Source: Thermosulfurimonas sp. F29 (GTDB taxonomy: Bacteria > Desulfobacterota > Thermodesulfobacteria > Thermodesulfobacteriales > Thermodesulfobacteriaceae). From it: a DNA stretch of 64,000 nucleotides. Below, piece after piece: positions 47,616 through 57,602 of this stretch (within the stretch, counting starts at the first letter, position 1; each line of letters begins with the position of its first letter). Below the pieces are notes generated by a model. The model searched no databases, had not been told where the DNA came from, and saw only the letters and a program-made list of their open reading frames with translations. A program made the translations under genes and the position numbers. Where the stretch lies: contig NZ_JAIFYA010000002.1 in assembly GCF_019688735.1 (NCBI RefSeq), positions 673,681 through 737,680 on the forward strand, in the 5' to 3' direction.

Positions 47616-49511
47616 ATGAAATGTACTCGGGTTCCACTGGCAGTAAGAATTGTAGTTCCCGTGATTGCAATTCTCTTGATTTTTACTTTTTTTCGCATAT
47701 TGGACGCCTATCGATGGGCCAGGCGAGATAAAGAAAGTTACATGCTTCGTCTCTCCCACGAAACGGAGCAGTTCCGAACCCTTACCGAGGATCTCGAACG
47801 TCAGTATCTGGAGCTGGCCCTCACCCTAGCGGCCATGCCGGAGATCCAGAGGGCCGTGGCCGAGCGGGATCGGGAGAAGCTTCTCTCCATCGCCGGACCG
47901 CTTTCCCGGGAGATCAACCGGGGAAGGGCTTTTCCCCTCAAGATCCACTTCCATGTGCCGCCGGGGGTGAGTCTCCTTCGGGTCTGGAAACCGGACAAGT
48001 GGGGGGACGATATATCCGGATTTCGCAAGACGGTGGTTACCGCCCAGACCACCGGAAGGCCGGTCATGGGGATTGAGCCGGGCCGGGCGGGACTCGCCGT
48101 AAGGGGCGTAGTGCCGATCATCTATAAGGGACGGGTGGTGGGTAGCGTGGAAGTTTTCTCCAGTCTCACCGCGGTGGCCAGATCCCTGCGCAAAACCCTT
48201 AAGGTGGAAAACGCCCTCTTCTGGATCGAGACGGTCAAGGCCACGGTGATGACCGAGAGGGTGGGCCAACACCTGGGGCGGTTCAAGATCCTTCTTGCCG
48301 CACACCCCGAGGAGATGCGCCTGGTTAGCGAGGATCTCGTGGAAAAGGGCCTCAGTAAGAGCTTTACCCTGGAGAGGGAGGGACGTCTGCTTCTCGTTTC
48401 CCCGGTAAGAGACTACAGTGGGAAAGCCGTGGGGGTTTATGTACGTTTTATGGATCTGCGTCCGCTTCTGGGCAGACTTAAAAAGAACATCTTGCGAAGC
48501 GTGATTGAGACGGTGTTGATGCTGATTCTGGCCGCAGGGGTGGTAGTAGGTGCTATCTGGGTGGGGGTTTCCCGCCCCATGAGGGCTTTGCTTGAGGCCA
48601 CCGAAAGGGTGAGCGGGGGGCGACTGGATGTCTCGGTGGCCGAAAGCGGCGCCTCGGAGATGTGTCGTCTAGCCGCGTCCCTGAATCGAATGATGGAAGC
48701 CTTCAGCAGTTTTGTCAGGGAAATGCAGAAACAGGCCGGGGATCTTTCCGCCATCGCCGAAGACACGGCCCGGCGGGCGGAGGAGGTCCAGGGCGGAAGC
48801 GAACGGGTCAAGGAAGAGGTAGCCCGGATGAGCGAGCTGACCCGGGCCGCCTCGCAGGGCATGGAGGACATCTCCAAGGCCCTGGATCAGTTCGCCGAGG
48901 CGGTGCAGGAGGTGGTGAGGGGTATCACCCAGACCTCTCAGGGGATGGAGGAGGTGCGAGGCCGGGTGCAGCTGGCCACGGAAAAGATCGGGCTGCTCGA
49001 CGCCTCCTCCCAGAAGATCGGTGAGATGGTGGAGGTGATCGAGGCCATCGCCAACCAGACCAACCTGCTGGCCCTCAACGCCACCATCGAGGCGGCCCGG
49101 GCCGGGGAGGCCGGAAAGGGCTTCGCCGTGGTGGCCGGCGAGGTGAAGGAACTGGCCCGGCAGACCACCGAGGCCACGGACAACATCCGGCGCACGGTGG
49201 AGACCATCCGGGCCGAGGTGGAAGCCGCGGTGGGGGCGGTGAGGGATGTGGAGGAGATAGTGAACGGGGTGAGTGAACAGGCCGCTCACATCGCCGGCGC
49301 CGCCGAGGAGCAGACCGCGGTGCTGTCCGAGATTCGCACCAATGTGGAGGCCGGGCTCGAACGCTCCCGGGAGGTCTCCGCCGCGGCGGAAAGTGCCCGG
49401 GCCGTGGCCGAGGAGTTCCTAAGGATCGCCGAAAACATCCAGCGTTCGGCCCAGGAGTTGCGGGAAATCTCTACACGGATGAAGGAACACGCCGCCCGTT
49501 TCAGGGTATAG
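47616..49511 (+). CDS. Methyl-accepting chemotaxis protein (dCache_3-type sensor)
   Basis: 631 aa. Order: helix 1 (about 9-29), a periplasmic sensor of about 240 residues with the signature [20 protein letters not shown] and [19 protein letters not shown] (dCache_3-like), helix 2 (about 292-315), HAMP ([16 protein letters not shown], about 317-370), then a coiled coil with the tip [20 protein letters not shown] near 480. A strong AGGAGG precedes the ATG. It is transcribed alone, with an intrinsic terminator right after the stop. The ligand is unknown; Cache sensors of this type often bind small organic acids. Confidence 0.93.
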   Translation: MKCTRVPLAVRIVVPVIAILLIFTFFRILDAYRWARRDKESYMLRLSHETEQFRTLTEDLERQYLELALTLAAMPEIQRAVAERDREKLLSIAGPLSREINRGRAFPLKIHFHVPPGVSLLRVWKPDKWGDDISGFRKTVVTAQTTGRPVMGIEPGRAGLAVRGVVPIIYKGRVVGSVEVFSSLTAVARSLRKTLKVENALFWIETVKATVMTERVGQHLGRFKILLAAHPEEMRLVSEDLVEKGLSKSFTLEREGRLLLVSPVRDYSGKAVGVYVRFMDLRPLLGRLKKNILRSVIETVLMLILAAGVVVGAIWVGVSRPMRALLEATERVSGGRLDVSVAESGASEMCRLAASLNRMMEAFSSFVREMQKQAGDLSAIAEDTARRAEEVQGGSERVKEEVARMSELTRAASQGMEDISKALDQFAEAVQEVVRGITQTSQGMEEVRGRVQLATEKIGLLDASSQKIGEMVEVIEAIANQTNLLALNATIEAARAGEAGKGFAVVAGEVKELARQTTEATDNIRRTVETIRAEVEAAVGAVRDVEEIVNGVSEQAAHIAGAAEEQTAVLSEIRTNVEAGLERSREVSAAAESARAVAEEFLRIAENIQRSAQELREISTRMKEHAARFRV

Positions 49512-49514
49512 TCA

Positions 49515-49537
49515 GGGGGGCTGAAAGCCCCCCTTTT
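49515..49537 (+). terminator. Intrinsic terminator of the second chemoreceptor gene
   Basis: GGGGGGCT (49515-49522), loop GAA, AGCCCCCC (49526-49533), then TTTT. It lies directly between the convergent mcp and thiC stop codons. Confidence 0.85.
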
Positions 49538-50837
49538 ACTTCCTGTCCCCCCGCAGGAAGTCCTTAAAGACCGCCTCAGCGTTGTCCAGGGCGCAGAGCT
49601 CTCCGCACATGGAGCAGCGTTTGCCCTTCACGGAGCGGCGTTCCTCAATGAACCGCCGGGCCTCTTCCGGGAAGAGAAGGTGTTTGAGCTGTTCCGCCCA
49701 GTTAAGGTCTCGCCGGGCCTTGCTCACCAGTTTGTCTCGCCGGTCGGCCCGGCCCCGGAGCTTGACGGTATCTCCAATGTGGGCGGCCAGCCGCGCGGCC
49801 CGCACCCCCACCACCACATCCTCCTCGTTGGGAAGACCCAGGTGCTCGGCCGGGGTTACATAACAGATGAGGTCCGCCCCGTACCAGGCCGAAAGCGCCG
49901 CACCAACGGCCGCGGTGATGTGATCCTGGCTGGCTCCCACATCGCAGGGAAGAGGCCCCAGCATGTAGTGCGGGGCTCCCCCGCTCATCTTTTTGGCCAG
50001 CCGCACCGAGGTCTCGATTTCGTCAAGCGGCACATGCCCCGGGCCCTCCACCATGACCTGACAACCCGCCTCCCGGGCCCGCTCGGCCAGCTCGCAATTA
50101 ATGAGAAGCTCGGCCACCTGGGCCCGATCCAGCGAGTCGTGGATGGCTCCGGCCCGCATCCCGTTTCCCAGGGAAAGCACGGTGTCGTACTTTTTGAGGA
50201 TCCCCAACAGCCGATCGAACTCCTCGTAAAGAGGGTTCTCCCTCCCGTTTTTCACCATCCACTGGGCCATGAGGGCCCCGCCCTTGGAGACCAGCCCTCC
50301 GTAGCGGTATCCCTGGGCCTTGAGACGCTCCAGGGTGAAGAGGTTTATTCCGCAGTGGATGGCCATGAAGGCGATCCCGTCGGCGCACTGGCGTTCGATG
50401 AGCTCGAAGAGATATTCGGGATCGAGCCTGGCCGGATCGCCGTACTTCCGGAGGGTGTCGCAGAAGGCCTGGTAGAGGGGGACATTGCCCACGGGAAGGC
50501 TCACGCTCCCGATGATCTCCCGCCGGATGAGGTCGATGTCGCCGGCGGCGGAGAGTTCCATCAGGGTGTCAGCCCCGTGGGCCTCGGCCAGGCGGGCCTT
50601 GCGCTTCTCGAGCTCCAGATCGCAGAGGTCACTCGAGGTCCCGATGGAGGCGTTTACCTTGGTGCGCACCCCCTCGCCCACCGCCACCACCCGCCCGCTC
50701 TGGGGGGCCTTGATTAGCACGATGGTGCCTCTGGCCACCCCCTCGCGGATAAATTCCGGGCTCACGCCCTCGGCCTCGGCGGCCTTCCGGACGGCCTCGG
50801 TGATCTCTCCCCGGCGCGCCGCCTCAAGCTCGGTCAT
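49536..50837 (-). CDS. thiC: Phosphomethylpyrimidine synthase
   Basis: 433 aa, the length of bacterial ThiC without the N-terminal extension. A radical SAM enzyme that makes HMP phosphate from AIR for thiamine. Seen: GTIVLIKAPQSGRVVAVGEG, VEGPGHVPLDEIE, DVGASQDHITAAVGAALSAW and the C-terminal cluster CSMCGELC (CX2CX4C) with conserved Glu/Asp residues. It starts two bases after the leuB stop. No thiamine riboswitch (THI box) is seen before it, so it depends on leuB transcription. Confidence 0.96.
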   Translation of the reverse strand: MTELEAARRGEITEAVRKAAEAEGVSPEFIREGVARGTIVLIKAPQSGRVVAVGEGVRTKVNASIGTSSDLCDLELEKRKARLAEAHGADTLMELSAAGDIDLIRREIIGSVSLPVGNVPLYQAFCDTLRKYGDPARLDPEYLFELIERQCADGIAFMAIHCGINLFTLERLKAQGYRYGGLVSKGGALMAQWMVKNGRENPLYEEFDRLLGILKKYDTVLSLGNGMRAGAIHDSLDRAQVAELLINCELAERAREAGCQVMVEGPGHVPLDEIETSVRLAKKMSGGAPHYMLGPLPCDVGASQDHITAAVGAALSAWYGADLICYVTPAEHLGLPNEEDVVVGVRAARLAAHIGDTVKLRGRADRRDKLVSKARRDLNWAEQLKHLLFPEEARRFIEERRSVKGKRCSMCGELCALDNAEAVFKDFLRGDRK

Positions 50838-50839
50838 GC

Positions 50840-51925
50840 CTAAAGCTCCACCCCTTCCTCGGTGTACCTGGCCACCAGATCACCCACCTCGCTCGTGGTG
50901 TAGCCCATCTTGCCGGCCGACATACTTTTGAGGTGGTCCCGGCAGACCTTTATCACCGCGTTCTCGATGGCCCGGGCCGCCTCCTCCTCGCCCAAGTGCT
51001 CGAGCATCATCATTCCCGCGCATATGGCCGCAAGGGGATTGATCACATTCTTTCCGGTGTACTTCGGGGCGGAACCGCCGATGGGCTCGAACATAGAAAC
51101 CCCCTGGGGATTGATGTTGCCTCCGGCGGCGATCCCCATACCGCCCTGGATCATGGCCCCGAGGTCGGTAATGATGTCCCCGAACATGTTGTCGGTAACG
51201 ATCACATCGAACCACTCGGGATTCTTTACGAACCACATGCAGGTGGCGTCCACATGGGCGTAGTCTGCTTCGATGTCGGGATATTCCCGGGCCACCTCGT
51301 AAAAAGTCCGCTCCCAGAGGTCCCAGGCGTAGGTGAGCACATTGGTCTTGCCCACCAGGGTGACCTTCTTTTTCTTGTTACGCTTGCGGCAGTACTCGAA
51401 GGCGAACCGGATGCACCGCTCCACCCCGAAACGGGTGTTGATGGACTCCTGTATGGCCACCTCGTGGGGAGTGCCCTTGCGCAGGAATCCTCCGCCTCCG
51501 GCGTAAAGCCCCTCGGTGTTTTCCCGCACCACCACGAAGTCGATGTCCTCCGGCCCCTTGTCCTTAATGGGGGTCCAGACCCCGGGATAGAGCTTCACGG
51601 GCCGGAGGTTCACATATTGATCCAGCTCGAAGCGGATCCTGAGGAGAATCCCCTTCTCGAGGATCCCCGGCTTCACTTCCGGGTGCCCGATGGCCCCGAG
51701 GTAAATGGCGTCGTGCTTTTTGAGTTCCTCGATCCCGCCTTCGGGGATGGTCTCCCCGGTACGGAGGTAGCGCTCCCCACCCCAGTCGAAGTAGTTGAGT
51801 TCCAGGTCGAAACCGAAGCGGCCGGCCGCGGCCTGAAGGACCTTAACCCCCTCCCGGATAACCTCCGGACCGGTTCCGTCTCCGGGAATCACCGCTATCC
51901 TGTACCTTCGAGCCTCCGCCATCAC
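50840..51925 (-). CDS. leuB: 3-Isopropylmalate dehydrogenase
   Basis: 361 aa. It oxidises and decarboxylates 3-isopropylmalate in leucine synthesis. Seen: VIPGDGTGPEVIREGVKVLQ, YLGAIGHPEVKPG, RFELDQYVNLRPVKLY (substrate Arg residues), VVVRENTEGLY, the metal Asp in NMFGDIITDLGAMIQGG, and the NAD site GSAPKYTGKNVINPLA. Homoisocitrate and tartrate dehydrogenases are close relatives, so leucine synthesis is an inference from the ilv genes that lie divergently. The first codon may be the ATG at 51925 or the next one at 51922. Confidence 0.9.
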   Translation of the reverse strand: MMAEARRYRIAVIPGDGTGPEVIREGVKVLQAAAGRFGFDLELNYFDWGGERYLRTGETIPEGGIEELKKHDAIYLGAIGHPEVKPGILEKGILLRIRFELDQYVNLRPVKLYPGVWTPIKDKGPEDIDFVVVRENTEGLYAGGGGFLRKGTPHEVAIQESINTRFGVERCIRFAFEYCRKRNKKKKVTLVGKTNVLTYAWDLWERTFYEVAREYPDIEADYAHVDATCMWFVKNPEWFDVIVTDNMFGDIITDLGAMIQGGMGIAAGGNINPQGVSMFEPIGGSAPKYTGKNVINPLAAICAGMMMLEHLGEEEAARAIENAVIKVCRDHLKSMSAGKMGYTTSEVGDLVARYTEEGVEL

Positions 51926-51998
51926 GCACCCTCCCTCTAAAAAATTCGGAACTTACCTTTTACTACGCCTTACCTTCCCTTTCAACCACATCCGACCC

Positions 51999-52029
51999 CC
52001 CAAAAATAGGATCCGATCCTATTTTTGGG
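51999..52029. repeat. 31-bp near-perfect palindrome between leuB and the ilv operon
   Basis: CCCAAAAATAGGATC, one centre base, then GATCCTATTTTTGGG: 15-bp arms with no mismatch. Transcribed to the right it ends ATTTTTGGG, to the left the same, so it could stop transcription both ways or bind a dimeric regulator. It lies about 47 bp upstream of the ilv promoter and 74 bp from the leuB start. Confidence 0.85.
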
Positions 52030-52075
52030 TAAGGGAGGCAGGGATCGTGAAATTTTTCATTAGAAAGAAAAGGGC

Positions 52076-52105
52076 TTGACTTAAGCGATTCTTCCGGGCT
52101 AGCAT
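52076..52105 (+). promoter_or_regulatory. Predicted sigma-70 promoter of the ilv operon
   Basis: TTGACT (52076-52081), 18 nt, TAGCAT (52100-52105). The transcript would have a leader of about 80 bases; no leader peptide rich in Leu, Ile or Val codons is visible, so classic attenuation is unlikely. Confidence 0.6.
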
Positions 52106-52193
52106 AGAAAGTGAAGATGGTTTTTCCCGCCTTATTGAGACCATTTTCACAAACCTTGACAACCCCTCCAAATCCCAATAAAAGGAGAGGCCT

Positions 52194-52406
52194 ATGGACA
52201 AAGAACTGGTGAAGAGGTATGCCGAAAGGAATCCGGAGATACGGGAGCTTTTCGAAAGGCATCAGGCTCTGGAGAAGGAGCTTTCCGAGCTGGTGCGCAA
52301 GGCTTACCTGACCGCGGAGGAGGAGGTGCGGAAGAAGAGAATCCAGAAGGAGAAGCTGGCCCTTAAGGATCGGATTTACGAACTAATAAAACGGGAAGGA
52401 GGTTAG
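52194..52406 (+). CDS. DUF465 (YdcH-like) small protein
   Basis: 70 aa, helical and charged: ELVKRYAERNPEIRELFERH, LEKELSELVRKAYLTAEEEV, KEKLALKDRIYELIKREGG. This matches the short YdcH/DUF465 family, whose function is not known. AAAGGAGAGG precedes the ATG. It opens the ilv operon, three bases before ilvB, perhaps as a helper of translation or by accident of position. Confidence 0.85.
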   Translation: MDKELVKRYAERNPEIRELFERHQALEKELSELVRKAYLTAEEEVRKKRIQKEKLALKDRIYELIKREGG

Positions 52407-52409
52407 GCG

Positions 52410-54113
52410 GTGAGCAAGGTCATGACCGGGGCCCAGATGATCGTGGAGGCCCTGAAACGCGAAGGAGTGGAGGTGATTTTCGGTTATCCCGGGGGAGCGG
52501 TTATTGACATTTACGACGAACTGTACCGGACTCCGGAGATCAAGCATGTGCTCGTGCGTCACGAGCAGGGGGCGGCGCACGCGGCCGACGGATATGCCCG
52601 ATCCACGGGTAAGGTGGGGGTGTGTCTGGTAACCTCCGGTCCCGGAGCCACCAACACCGTAACCGGGATCGCCACGGCCTACATGGACTCCATCCCCATG
52701 GTTATCCTCACCGGACAGGTGCCCACCAAACTCATCGGAAACGACGCCTTCCAGGAGGTGGACATCACCGGGATCACCCGTCCCTGCACCAAGCACAACT
52801 TCCTGGTGAAACGCACGGAGGATCTTCCGCGCATCCTCAAGGCCGCCTTTCACATAGCCCGCACTGGTCGTCCCGGCCCGGTGCTGGTGGACCTCCCCAA
52901 GGATGTCCAGCAGGGCAAGGCCGAATTCTACTGGCCGGAGGAGATCCGTCTGCGGAGTTACAATCCGGTTTACGATCCCCATCCCCGCCAGGTGGAAAAG
53001 GCCTACCGGTTGCTCGAGAGCTGCACCCGTCCGGTGGTGCTGGTGGGAGGCGGGGCCATCGCCTCCGGTGCGCACGAGGAGATCCGCGAACTGGCCGAAC
53101 GCCTGCACCTTCCCGTCACCATGACCCTCATGGGGCTCGGGGGATTCCCGGGCACGCACCCCCAGTCCCTGGGCATGCTCGGCATGCACGGCACCTATTA
53201 CGCCAACATGGCCGTGGCCAACAGCGACCTGATCCTGGCCGTGGGGGCCCGGTTCGACGACCGGGTTACCGGAAAGGTGGACGCCTTCGCCCCCATGGCC
53301 AAAATTATCCACATAGACATAGATCCCACCTCCATTCAGAAGAATGTTCGGGTGGATGTGCCCATCGTGGGCGACTGCAAGCGGGCCCTGGAAAAACTCC
53401 TCTCCGTGATAAAGGAGGTGGGGCGCCCGGAAAAGATCTGGCGCGAACAGTTCAAGGACTGGTGGGAACAGATCGAGATCTGGAAGAAACGCTATCCCCT
53501 GACCTACAAGCAGGAAGGGGACTACATCAAGCCTCAATTCGTGATCGAGAAGCTCTACGAGCTCACCCGGGGGGAGGCCATCGTGACCACCGAGGTGGGG
53601 CAGAATCAGATGTGGACGGCCCAGTACTACAAGTTCGACAAGCCCCGCACCCTCATCACCTCCGGAGGGCTCGGCACCATGGGCTTCGGATTCCCGGCGG
53701 CCATCGGGGCCCAGATGGGAAACCCCGACAAGACCGTCATTGACATAGCCGGCGACGGTTCCATCCAGATGAACATCCAGGAAATGGCCACGGCCATGGA
53801 GCAGGGCCTCCCCGTAAAGGTGATCATTCTGAACAACGGTTACCTGGGCATGGTCCGTCAGTGGCAGGAACTCTTCTACGAGCGCAGGTATTCGGCGGTG
53901 AAGTTCCAGGTCCTTCCGGATTTCGTGAAACTGGCCGAGGCTTACGGGGCCCTGGGGCTGAGGGCCACCCGGCCCGAGGAGGTGGAACCGGTCCTTAGGG
54001 AGGCCCTGGCCAGCGACCGGCTCACCCTGGTGGACATTCACATCGCCCCCGAGGAGGGCGTCTTCCCCATGGTTCCGGCCGGAAGGGCCACCACGGAAAT
54101 GATCCTGGTGTAG
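52410..54113 (+). CDS. ilvB: Acetolactate synthase, large subunit
   Basis: 567 aa. Thiamine-diphosphate enzyme that joins two pyruvates, or pyruvate with 2-ketobutyrate, at the head of valine, leucine and isoleucine synthesis. Seen: [16 protein letters not shown], the ThDP glutamate in [34 protein letters not shown], a central FAD-type domain (about 195-330), and the ThDP-magnesium motif GDGSIQMN with [21 protein letters not shown]. The start is GTG with AAGGAGG upstream. It forms a pair with ilvN. Confidence 0.96.
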   Translation: MSKVMTGAQMIVEALKREGVEVIFGYPGGAVIDIYDELYRTPEIKHVLVRHEQGAAHAADGYARSTGKVGVCLVTSGPGATNTVTGIATAYMDSIPMVILTGQVPTKLIGNDAFQEVDITGITRPCTKHNFLVKRTEDLPRILKAAFHIARTGRPGPVLVDLPKDVQQGKAEFYWPEEIRLRSYNPVYDPHPRQVEKAYRLLESCTRPVVLVGGGAIASGAHEEIRELAERLHLPVTMTLMGLGGFPGTHPQSLGMLGMHGTYYANMAVANSDLILAVGARFDDRVTGKVDAFAPMAKIIHIDIDPTSIQKNVRVDVPIVGDCKRALEKLLSVIKEVGRPEKIWREQFKDWWEQIEIWKKRYPLTYKQEGDYIKPQFVIEKLYELTRGEAIVTTEVGQNQMWTAQYYKFDKPRTLITSGGLGTMGFGFPAAIGAQMGNPDKTVIDIAGDGSIQMNIQEMATAMEQGLPVKVIILNNGYLGMVRQWQELFYERRYSAVKFQVLPDFVKLAEAYGALGLRATRPEEVEPVLREALASDRLTLVDIHIAPEEGVFPMVPAGRATTEMILV

Positions 54114-54122
54114 GAGGCGAAA

Positions 54123-54620
54123 ATGTCGGAAAAGAAACACACCCTTTCGGTGCTGGTGGAAAACACTCCGGGAGCGCTCGCCCGAATCGCGGGCCTTTTC
54201 AGCGGCCGTGGGTTCAACATCGATAGCCTGTGCGTGGCCGAAACCCTGGACCCCACCCTCTCCCATCTTACCCTGGTGACTCGCGGGGACGACCTGATCA
54301 TTGAACAGATCATCAAGCAGCTCCGGCGGCTCATCGATGTCTACCGGGTGGTGGATGTGACCGAGGAGGGCGAATTCGTGGAGCGCGAAATGGCCCTCAT
54401 CAAGGTGCGGGCCGAAAAGGAGACCCGGGCCGAGGTCCTCAGGATGTGCGACATCTTTCGGTGCAAGGTGGTGGATGTGAGCCCGCGCACCTATACCATT
54501 GAGGTGACCGGTCCGCAGAGCAAACTCCAGGCGGTGATCGAGCTATTGAAACCCCTCGGCATCAAGGAGATCGTGCGCACCGGGGTCATCGCGATGAAAC
54601 GGGAGAAAAAGGCCCCCTGA
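54123..54620 (+). CDS. ilvN: Acetolactate synthase, small regulatory subunit
   Basis: 165 aa (IlvN/IlvH type). It stabilises IlvB and gives valine feedback control. Seen: the N-terminal ACT domain (HTLSVLVENTPGALARIAGL, FSGRGFNIDSLCVAET) and the C-terminal domain with KVVDVSPRTYTIEVTGPQSK. It follows ilvB by 9 bp with GGAGGC upstream. The Asn and Gly residues at the ACT interface that bind valine in E. coli IlvH appear kept, so feedback is likely. Confidence 0.95.
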   Translation: MSEKKHTLSVLVENTPGALARIAGLFSGRGFNIDSLCVAETLDPTLSHLTLVTRGDDLIIEQIIKQLRRLIDVYRVVDVTEEGEFVEREMALIKVRAEKETRAEVLRMCDIFRCKVVDVSPRTYTIEVTGPQSKLQAVIELLKPLGIKEIVRTGVIAMKREKKAP

Positions 54621-54700
54621 AGGGAATCCCTCGGGTCCCTTGAAAACTTTTCAGGAAGGGGTATAGCTCTCCCGTAACTTTCCTCGCAAGGAGGATCGTC

Positions 54701-56650
54701 ATGCTGAAACTGGACCCCCGGAAGCCCGAGCCCGGAGCGGAAGCCCTGGAGTGGTTCGAGGAGGCCTTTCGCCGCTGCGCGAGAAGAGTTCTCTTGGCCA
54801 CCACCCTTGCCGGATCCGGACACCCGGGAGGCTCCCTATCCTCTCTGGGGCTTCTTCTTGCGGTGTACGCCCTGGCCAGGGTAAATCCCGAAAATCCCCG
54901 CCATCCGGAAAGGGACCGGGTGGTGGTAAGCCACGGTCACATCAGCCCGGGGGTTTACAGCGTGCTCTGCGAATACGGTTTCTTTCCGGAGGAGCCCTTC
55001 CTCCTGGAGTTTCGCCGGGCCGGTTCGGCCTTCGCCGGGCATGTGGAACAGGCCGTCCCCGGGGTGGAGTGGAACACGGGCAATCTGGGGCAGGGGTTGT
55101 CGGCGGCCTGCGGCATGGCCCGGGCCCTCAAACTCAAGGGGATCCCGGCCCGGGTCTTCTGTCTCATGGGAGACGGGGAACAACAGAAGGGCCAGGTCAT
55201 CGAGGCCCGGCGCTGGGCGGTCAAGTTCGGGCTGGACAACCTCTGCGTCCTCATCGACTACAACCGTCTCCAGATCGGGGGGGACACCTACCAGGTCATG
55301 CCCCAGGACCTCGTGGCCGAGATAGAGGCCACCGGATGGAATGTGCTCGAGGTGAACGGTCACGACTTTGCGGCACTCTACCGGGCGCTCAGGCGTTTCG
55401 TCCTGGGAGAGGTGCCGCTTCCGGGACGACCGGTGGCCATCGTGGCTCACACGGTCATGGGGCACGGAATCTCCTTCATGGAAAACGACGCCAAATGGCA
55501 CGGGGCCCCGCTTCCCCCGGACCTGTGTCGGAAGGCGCTTTCCGAGCTGGGCTTTGATCCCGGAGAACTCGATGGCTGGATGGAAAAGCGCCGGAGCGCC
55601 GGCGTCTCCTTCCCTCACCAGCCGCACGAGCCGGAACCCGTGGAGATAGACCCCGGCGAGCCCGTGCTCTACGATCCGGATACCCGTACCGATTGCCGTT
55701 CCGCCTACGGAAAGGCCCTTCGGGATCTTGCCGAGCGCAACAACCTCCCCGGAAAACCCCCGAGGGTCCTGGGGCTCACCTGCGATCTCGAGGGTTCGGT
55801 CAAAATGACCGCCTTTCGCAAACACTCCCCCCGGGCCTTTCACGAATCCGGAATCCAGGAGCATCACACCGCCGCCGCGGCCGGAGCCCTCTCCAAGGAA
55901 GGGTTCCTGGTCTTCTTTTCCACCTTCGGGGTCTTCGGGGTGGACGAGGTTTACAATCAACTGCGCCTGAACGCCCTTAACCGCACCGCCCTGAAGGTAG
56001 TCTGCACCCACCTGGGGGCCGATGTGGGAGAGGACGGCCCCACCCACCAGTGCGTGGACTATCTGGGACTTCTCCTGAGCCTCAAGGACTTCGAGATCTA
56101 TCTCCCGGCGGATCCCAATCAGACCGACCGGATCATCCGTTTCGTGGCCAACCGCCCGGGCAATGTCTTCGTGGGTATGGGACGCTCCAAGGTGCCGGTG
56201 ATCACCGACGAAGATGGGCGTCCCTTTTTCGGGAGGGACTATCGTTTCGAGCCCGGCCGGGCGGACTGGCTCCGCCGCGGGGAGCACGGCACCTTCGTGA
56301 CCTGCGGGGTCATGGTGCACCGGTGTCTTGCGGCCAGGGAGATCCTTCGCGAAAAGGGAATCTCGGTGGGGGTCCTCAACATAGCCTCGGTGCGCCCCTT
56401 TCCGCGGGAGGACCTTCTGGCCGCGGCGGAGATCGGCCCCATAGTGGTGGTGGAGGATCACCTGGTGGAAAACGGCCTCGGGGCCCTCTGTGCCCGGATT
56501 CTCGCCCTTTCCGGAAAAACGGTCCCCCTGAGTCTCAAGGGCCTTACGGAGTATCCCACCTCGGGCAAACCCGACGAGATCTTCGCCCGGGCCGGTCTCA
56601 CCCCTGAGGACCTTTCCGCCGAAATGGAGGTTCTCCTGAGGCGACCGTGA
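54701..56650 (+). CDS. tkt: Transketolase
   Basis: 649 aa, single chain. It moves two-carbon units in the non-oxidative pentose phosphate pathway. Seen: TLAGSGHPGGSLSSLGLLLA, the ThDP-binding part GDGEQQKGQVIEARRWA near 155-170 with DYNRLQIGG, and the second half with the catalytic Glu in FHESGIQEHHTAAAAGAL near 385-400 and a C-terminal domain. Some motifs differ from E. coli TktA (SGIQEH instead of GVREH), so it belongs to a distinct branch and could also be a related sugar-phosphate enzyme. It has its own AAGGAGG, and TTGAAA-N17-ATAGCT lies before it. It overlaps tatC by 4 bp. Confidence 0.9.
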   Translation: MLKLDPRKPEPGAEALEWFEEAFRRCARRVLLATTLAGSGHPGGSLSSLGLLLAVYALARVNPENPRHPERDRVVVSHGHISPGVYSVLCEYGFFPEEPFLLEFRRAGSAFAGHVEQAVPGVEWNTGNLGQGLSAACGMARALKLKGIPARVFCLMGDGEQQKGQVIEARRWAVKFGLDNLCVLIDYNRLQIGGDTYQVMPQDLVAEIEATGWNVLEVNGHDFAALYRALRRFVLGEVPLPGRPVAIVAHTVMGHGISFMENDAKWHGAPLPPDLCRKALSELGFDPGELDGWMEKRRSAGVSFPHQPHEPEPVEIDPGEPVLYDPDTRTDCRSAYGKALRDLAERNNLPGKPPRVLGLTCDLEGSVKMTAFRKHSPRAFHESGIQEHHTAAAAGALSKEGFLVFFSTFGVFGVDEVYNQLRLNALNRTALKVVCTHLGADVGEDGPTHQCVDYLGLLLSLKDFEIYLPADPNQTDRIIRFVANRPGNVFVGMGRSKVPVITDEDGRPFFGRDYRFEPGRADWLRRGEHGTFVTCGVMVHRCLAAREILREKGISVGVLNIASVRPFPREDLLAAAEIGPIVVVEDHLVENGLGALCARILALSGKTVPLSLKGLTEYPTSGKPDEIFARAGLTPEDLSAEMEVLLRRP

Positions 56651-57387
56651 GCCAGGGACTCCCCGAAGAGGATCAGAACCTCCCCCTCACCGCCCATCTC
56701 ATCGAACTGCGCGAGCGGTTGATAAAAAGCCTTCTGGCCTGGCTCGCGGCCTCGGCGATCTGCTACTGGCAGCTGGACCCCCTGCTGAACTTCCTGTTAG
56801 AACCGCTCCGGACGGTTCTGCCCGAAGGGCAGCGGATCATCTTTATCGCCTATCAGGAGGCCTTCTTCACCTACCTCAAGGTGGCCCTCATCTGCGGGGC
56901 GGTGCTGGCCAGCCCGGTGATCATCTATCAGGCCTGGAGATTCGTGGCCCCGGGGCTCTACGCCCACGAAAAACGCTTCGCCCGTCCCCTGATCCTCTTC
57001 TCGTGTCTGGCCTTTCTCGGGGGTGCGGCCTTCGCCTACTTCCTGGTCTTTCCCAAGGCCTTCCGTTTTCTGGCCGGTTTCGGGGGGGATCTTCTGGAGT
57101 TTAAACCCGTGTTCCGGGATTATGTGAGTTTTGCCGTGAGGATGCTCGCCGTCTTCGGACTCTGTTTCGAGATCCCCGTGGCCCTGGCCGTGGCCGGAAA
57201 GCTGGGCCTTACGCGGGCGAGCACCCTTTCCCGGGGCCGTCCCTACGCCATCGTGGCGGCCTTCGTCGTGGCCGCCATCCTCACCCCCACCCCGGATGTG
57301 GTCAACCAGCTCTTCCTGGCCATCCCCCTGGTCCTCCTTTACGAGGTAAGCATCCTCGTGGTATGGTTACTTGAACCCAAAAGTTAA
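56647..57387 (+). CDS. tatC: Twin-arginine translocase subunit TatC
   Basis: 246 aa with six membrane helices. TatC binds twin-arginine signal peptides. Seen: the family start [20 protein letters not shown] (conserved Glu and Arg), the first periplasmic loop, [38 protein letters not shown] and the later [25 protein letters not shown] start within the transketolase stop (GTGA). It lies with tatA, so both core subunits of the pathway are here; tatB is not seen, and many bacteria lack it. Confidence 0.95.
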   Translation: MSQGLPEEDQNLPLTAHLIELRERLIKSLLAWLAASAICYWQLDPLLNFLLEPLRTVLPEGQRIIFIAYQEAFFTYLKVALICGAVLASPVIIYQAWRFVAPGLYAHEKRFARPLILFSCLAFLGGAAFAYFLVFPKAFRFLAGFGGDLLEFKPVFRDYVSFAVRMLAVFGLCFEIPVALAVAGKLGLTRASTLSRGRPYAIVAAFVVAAILTPTPDVVNQLFLAIPLVLLYEVSILVVWLLEPKS

Positions 57388-57401
57388 AAGGAGGTCCTCC
57401 C

Positions 57402-57602
57402 ATGTTCGGACTGGGTACCCAGGAACTTCTGGTTATCCTCTTCCTGGCCTTTCTCCTCTTCGGGGCCAAACGGCTTCCGGAGATCGGAGCCGGGCTGGGC
57501 AAGGGCATTCGTTCCTTCAAACAGGCCCTGCGGGAGGCCGAAGTGGAAGAGGAGGTGGAAAAACTCGAGAAGACCGAGACGGTTAAGGCCCAGCAGACCT
57601 AA
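57402..57602 (+). CDS. tatA: Twin-arginine translocase subunit TatA
   Basis: 66 aa. One membrane helix ([20 protein letters not shown]), then the FG...[15 protein letters not shown] hinge and an amphipathic, charged helix. It forms the pore with TatC. AAAGGAGG precedes it, 14 bp after tatC. It is followed immediately (no gap) by the nucleotidyltransferase gene. Confidence 0.95.
   Translation: MFGLGTQELLVILFLAFLLFGAKRLPEIGAGLGKGIRSFKQALREAEVEEEVEKLEKTETVKAQQT

Noticed and set aside
54836..56461. 541-codon minus-strand frame opposite transketolase
   Set aside because: Antisense shadow; transketolase motifs are clear on the plus strand.
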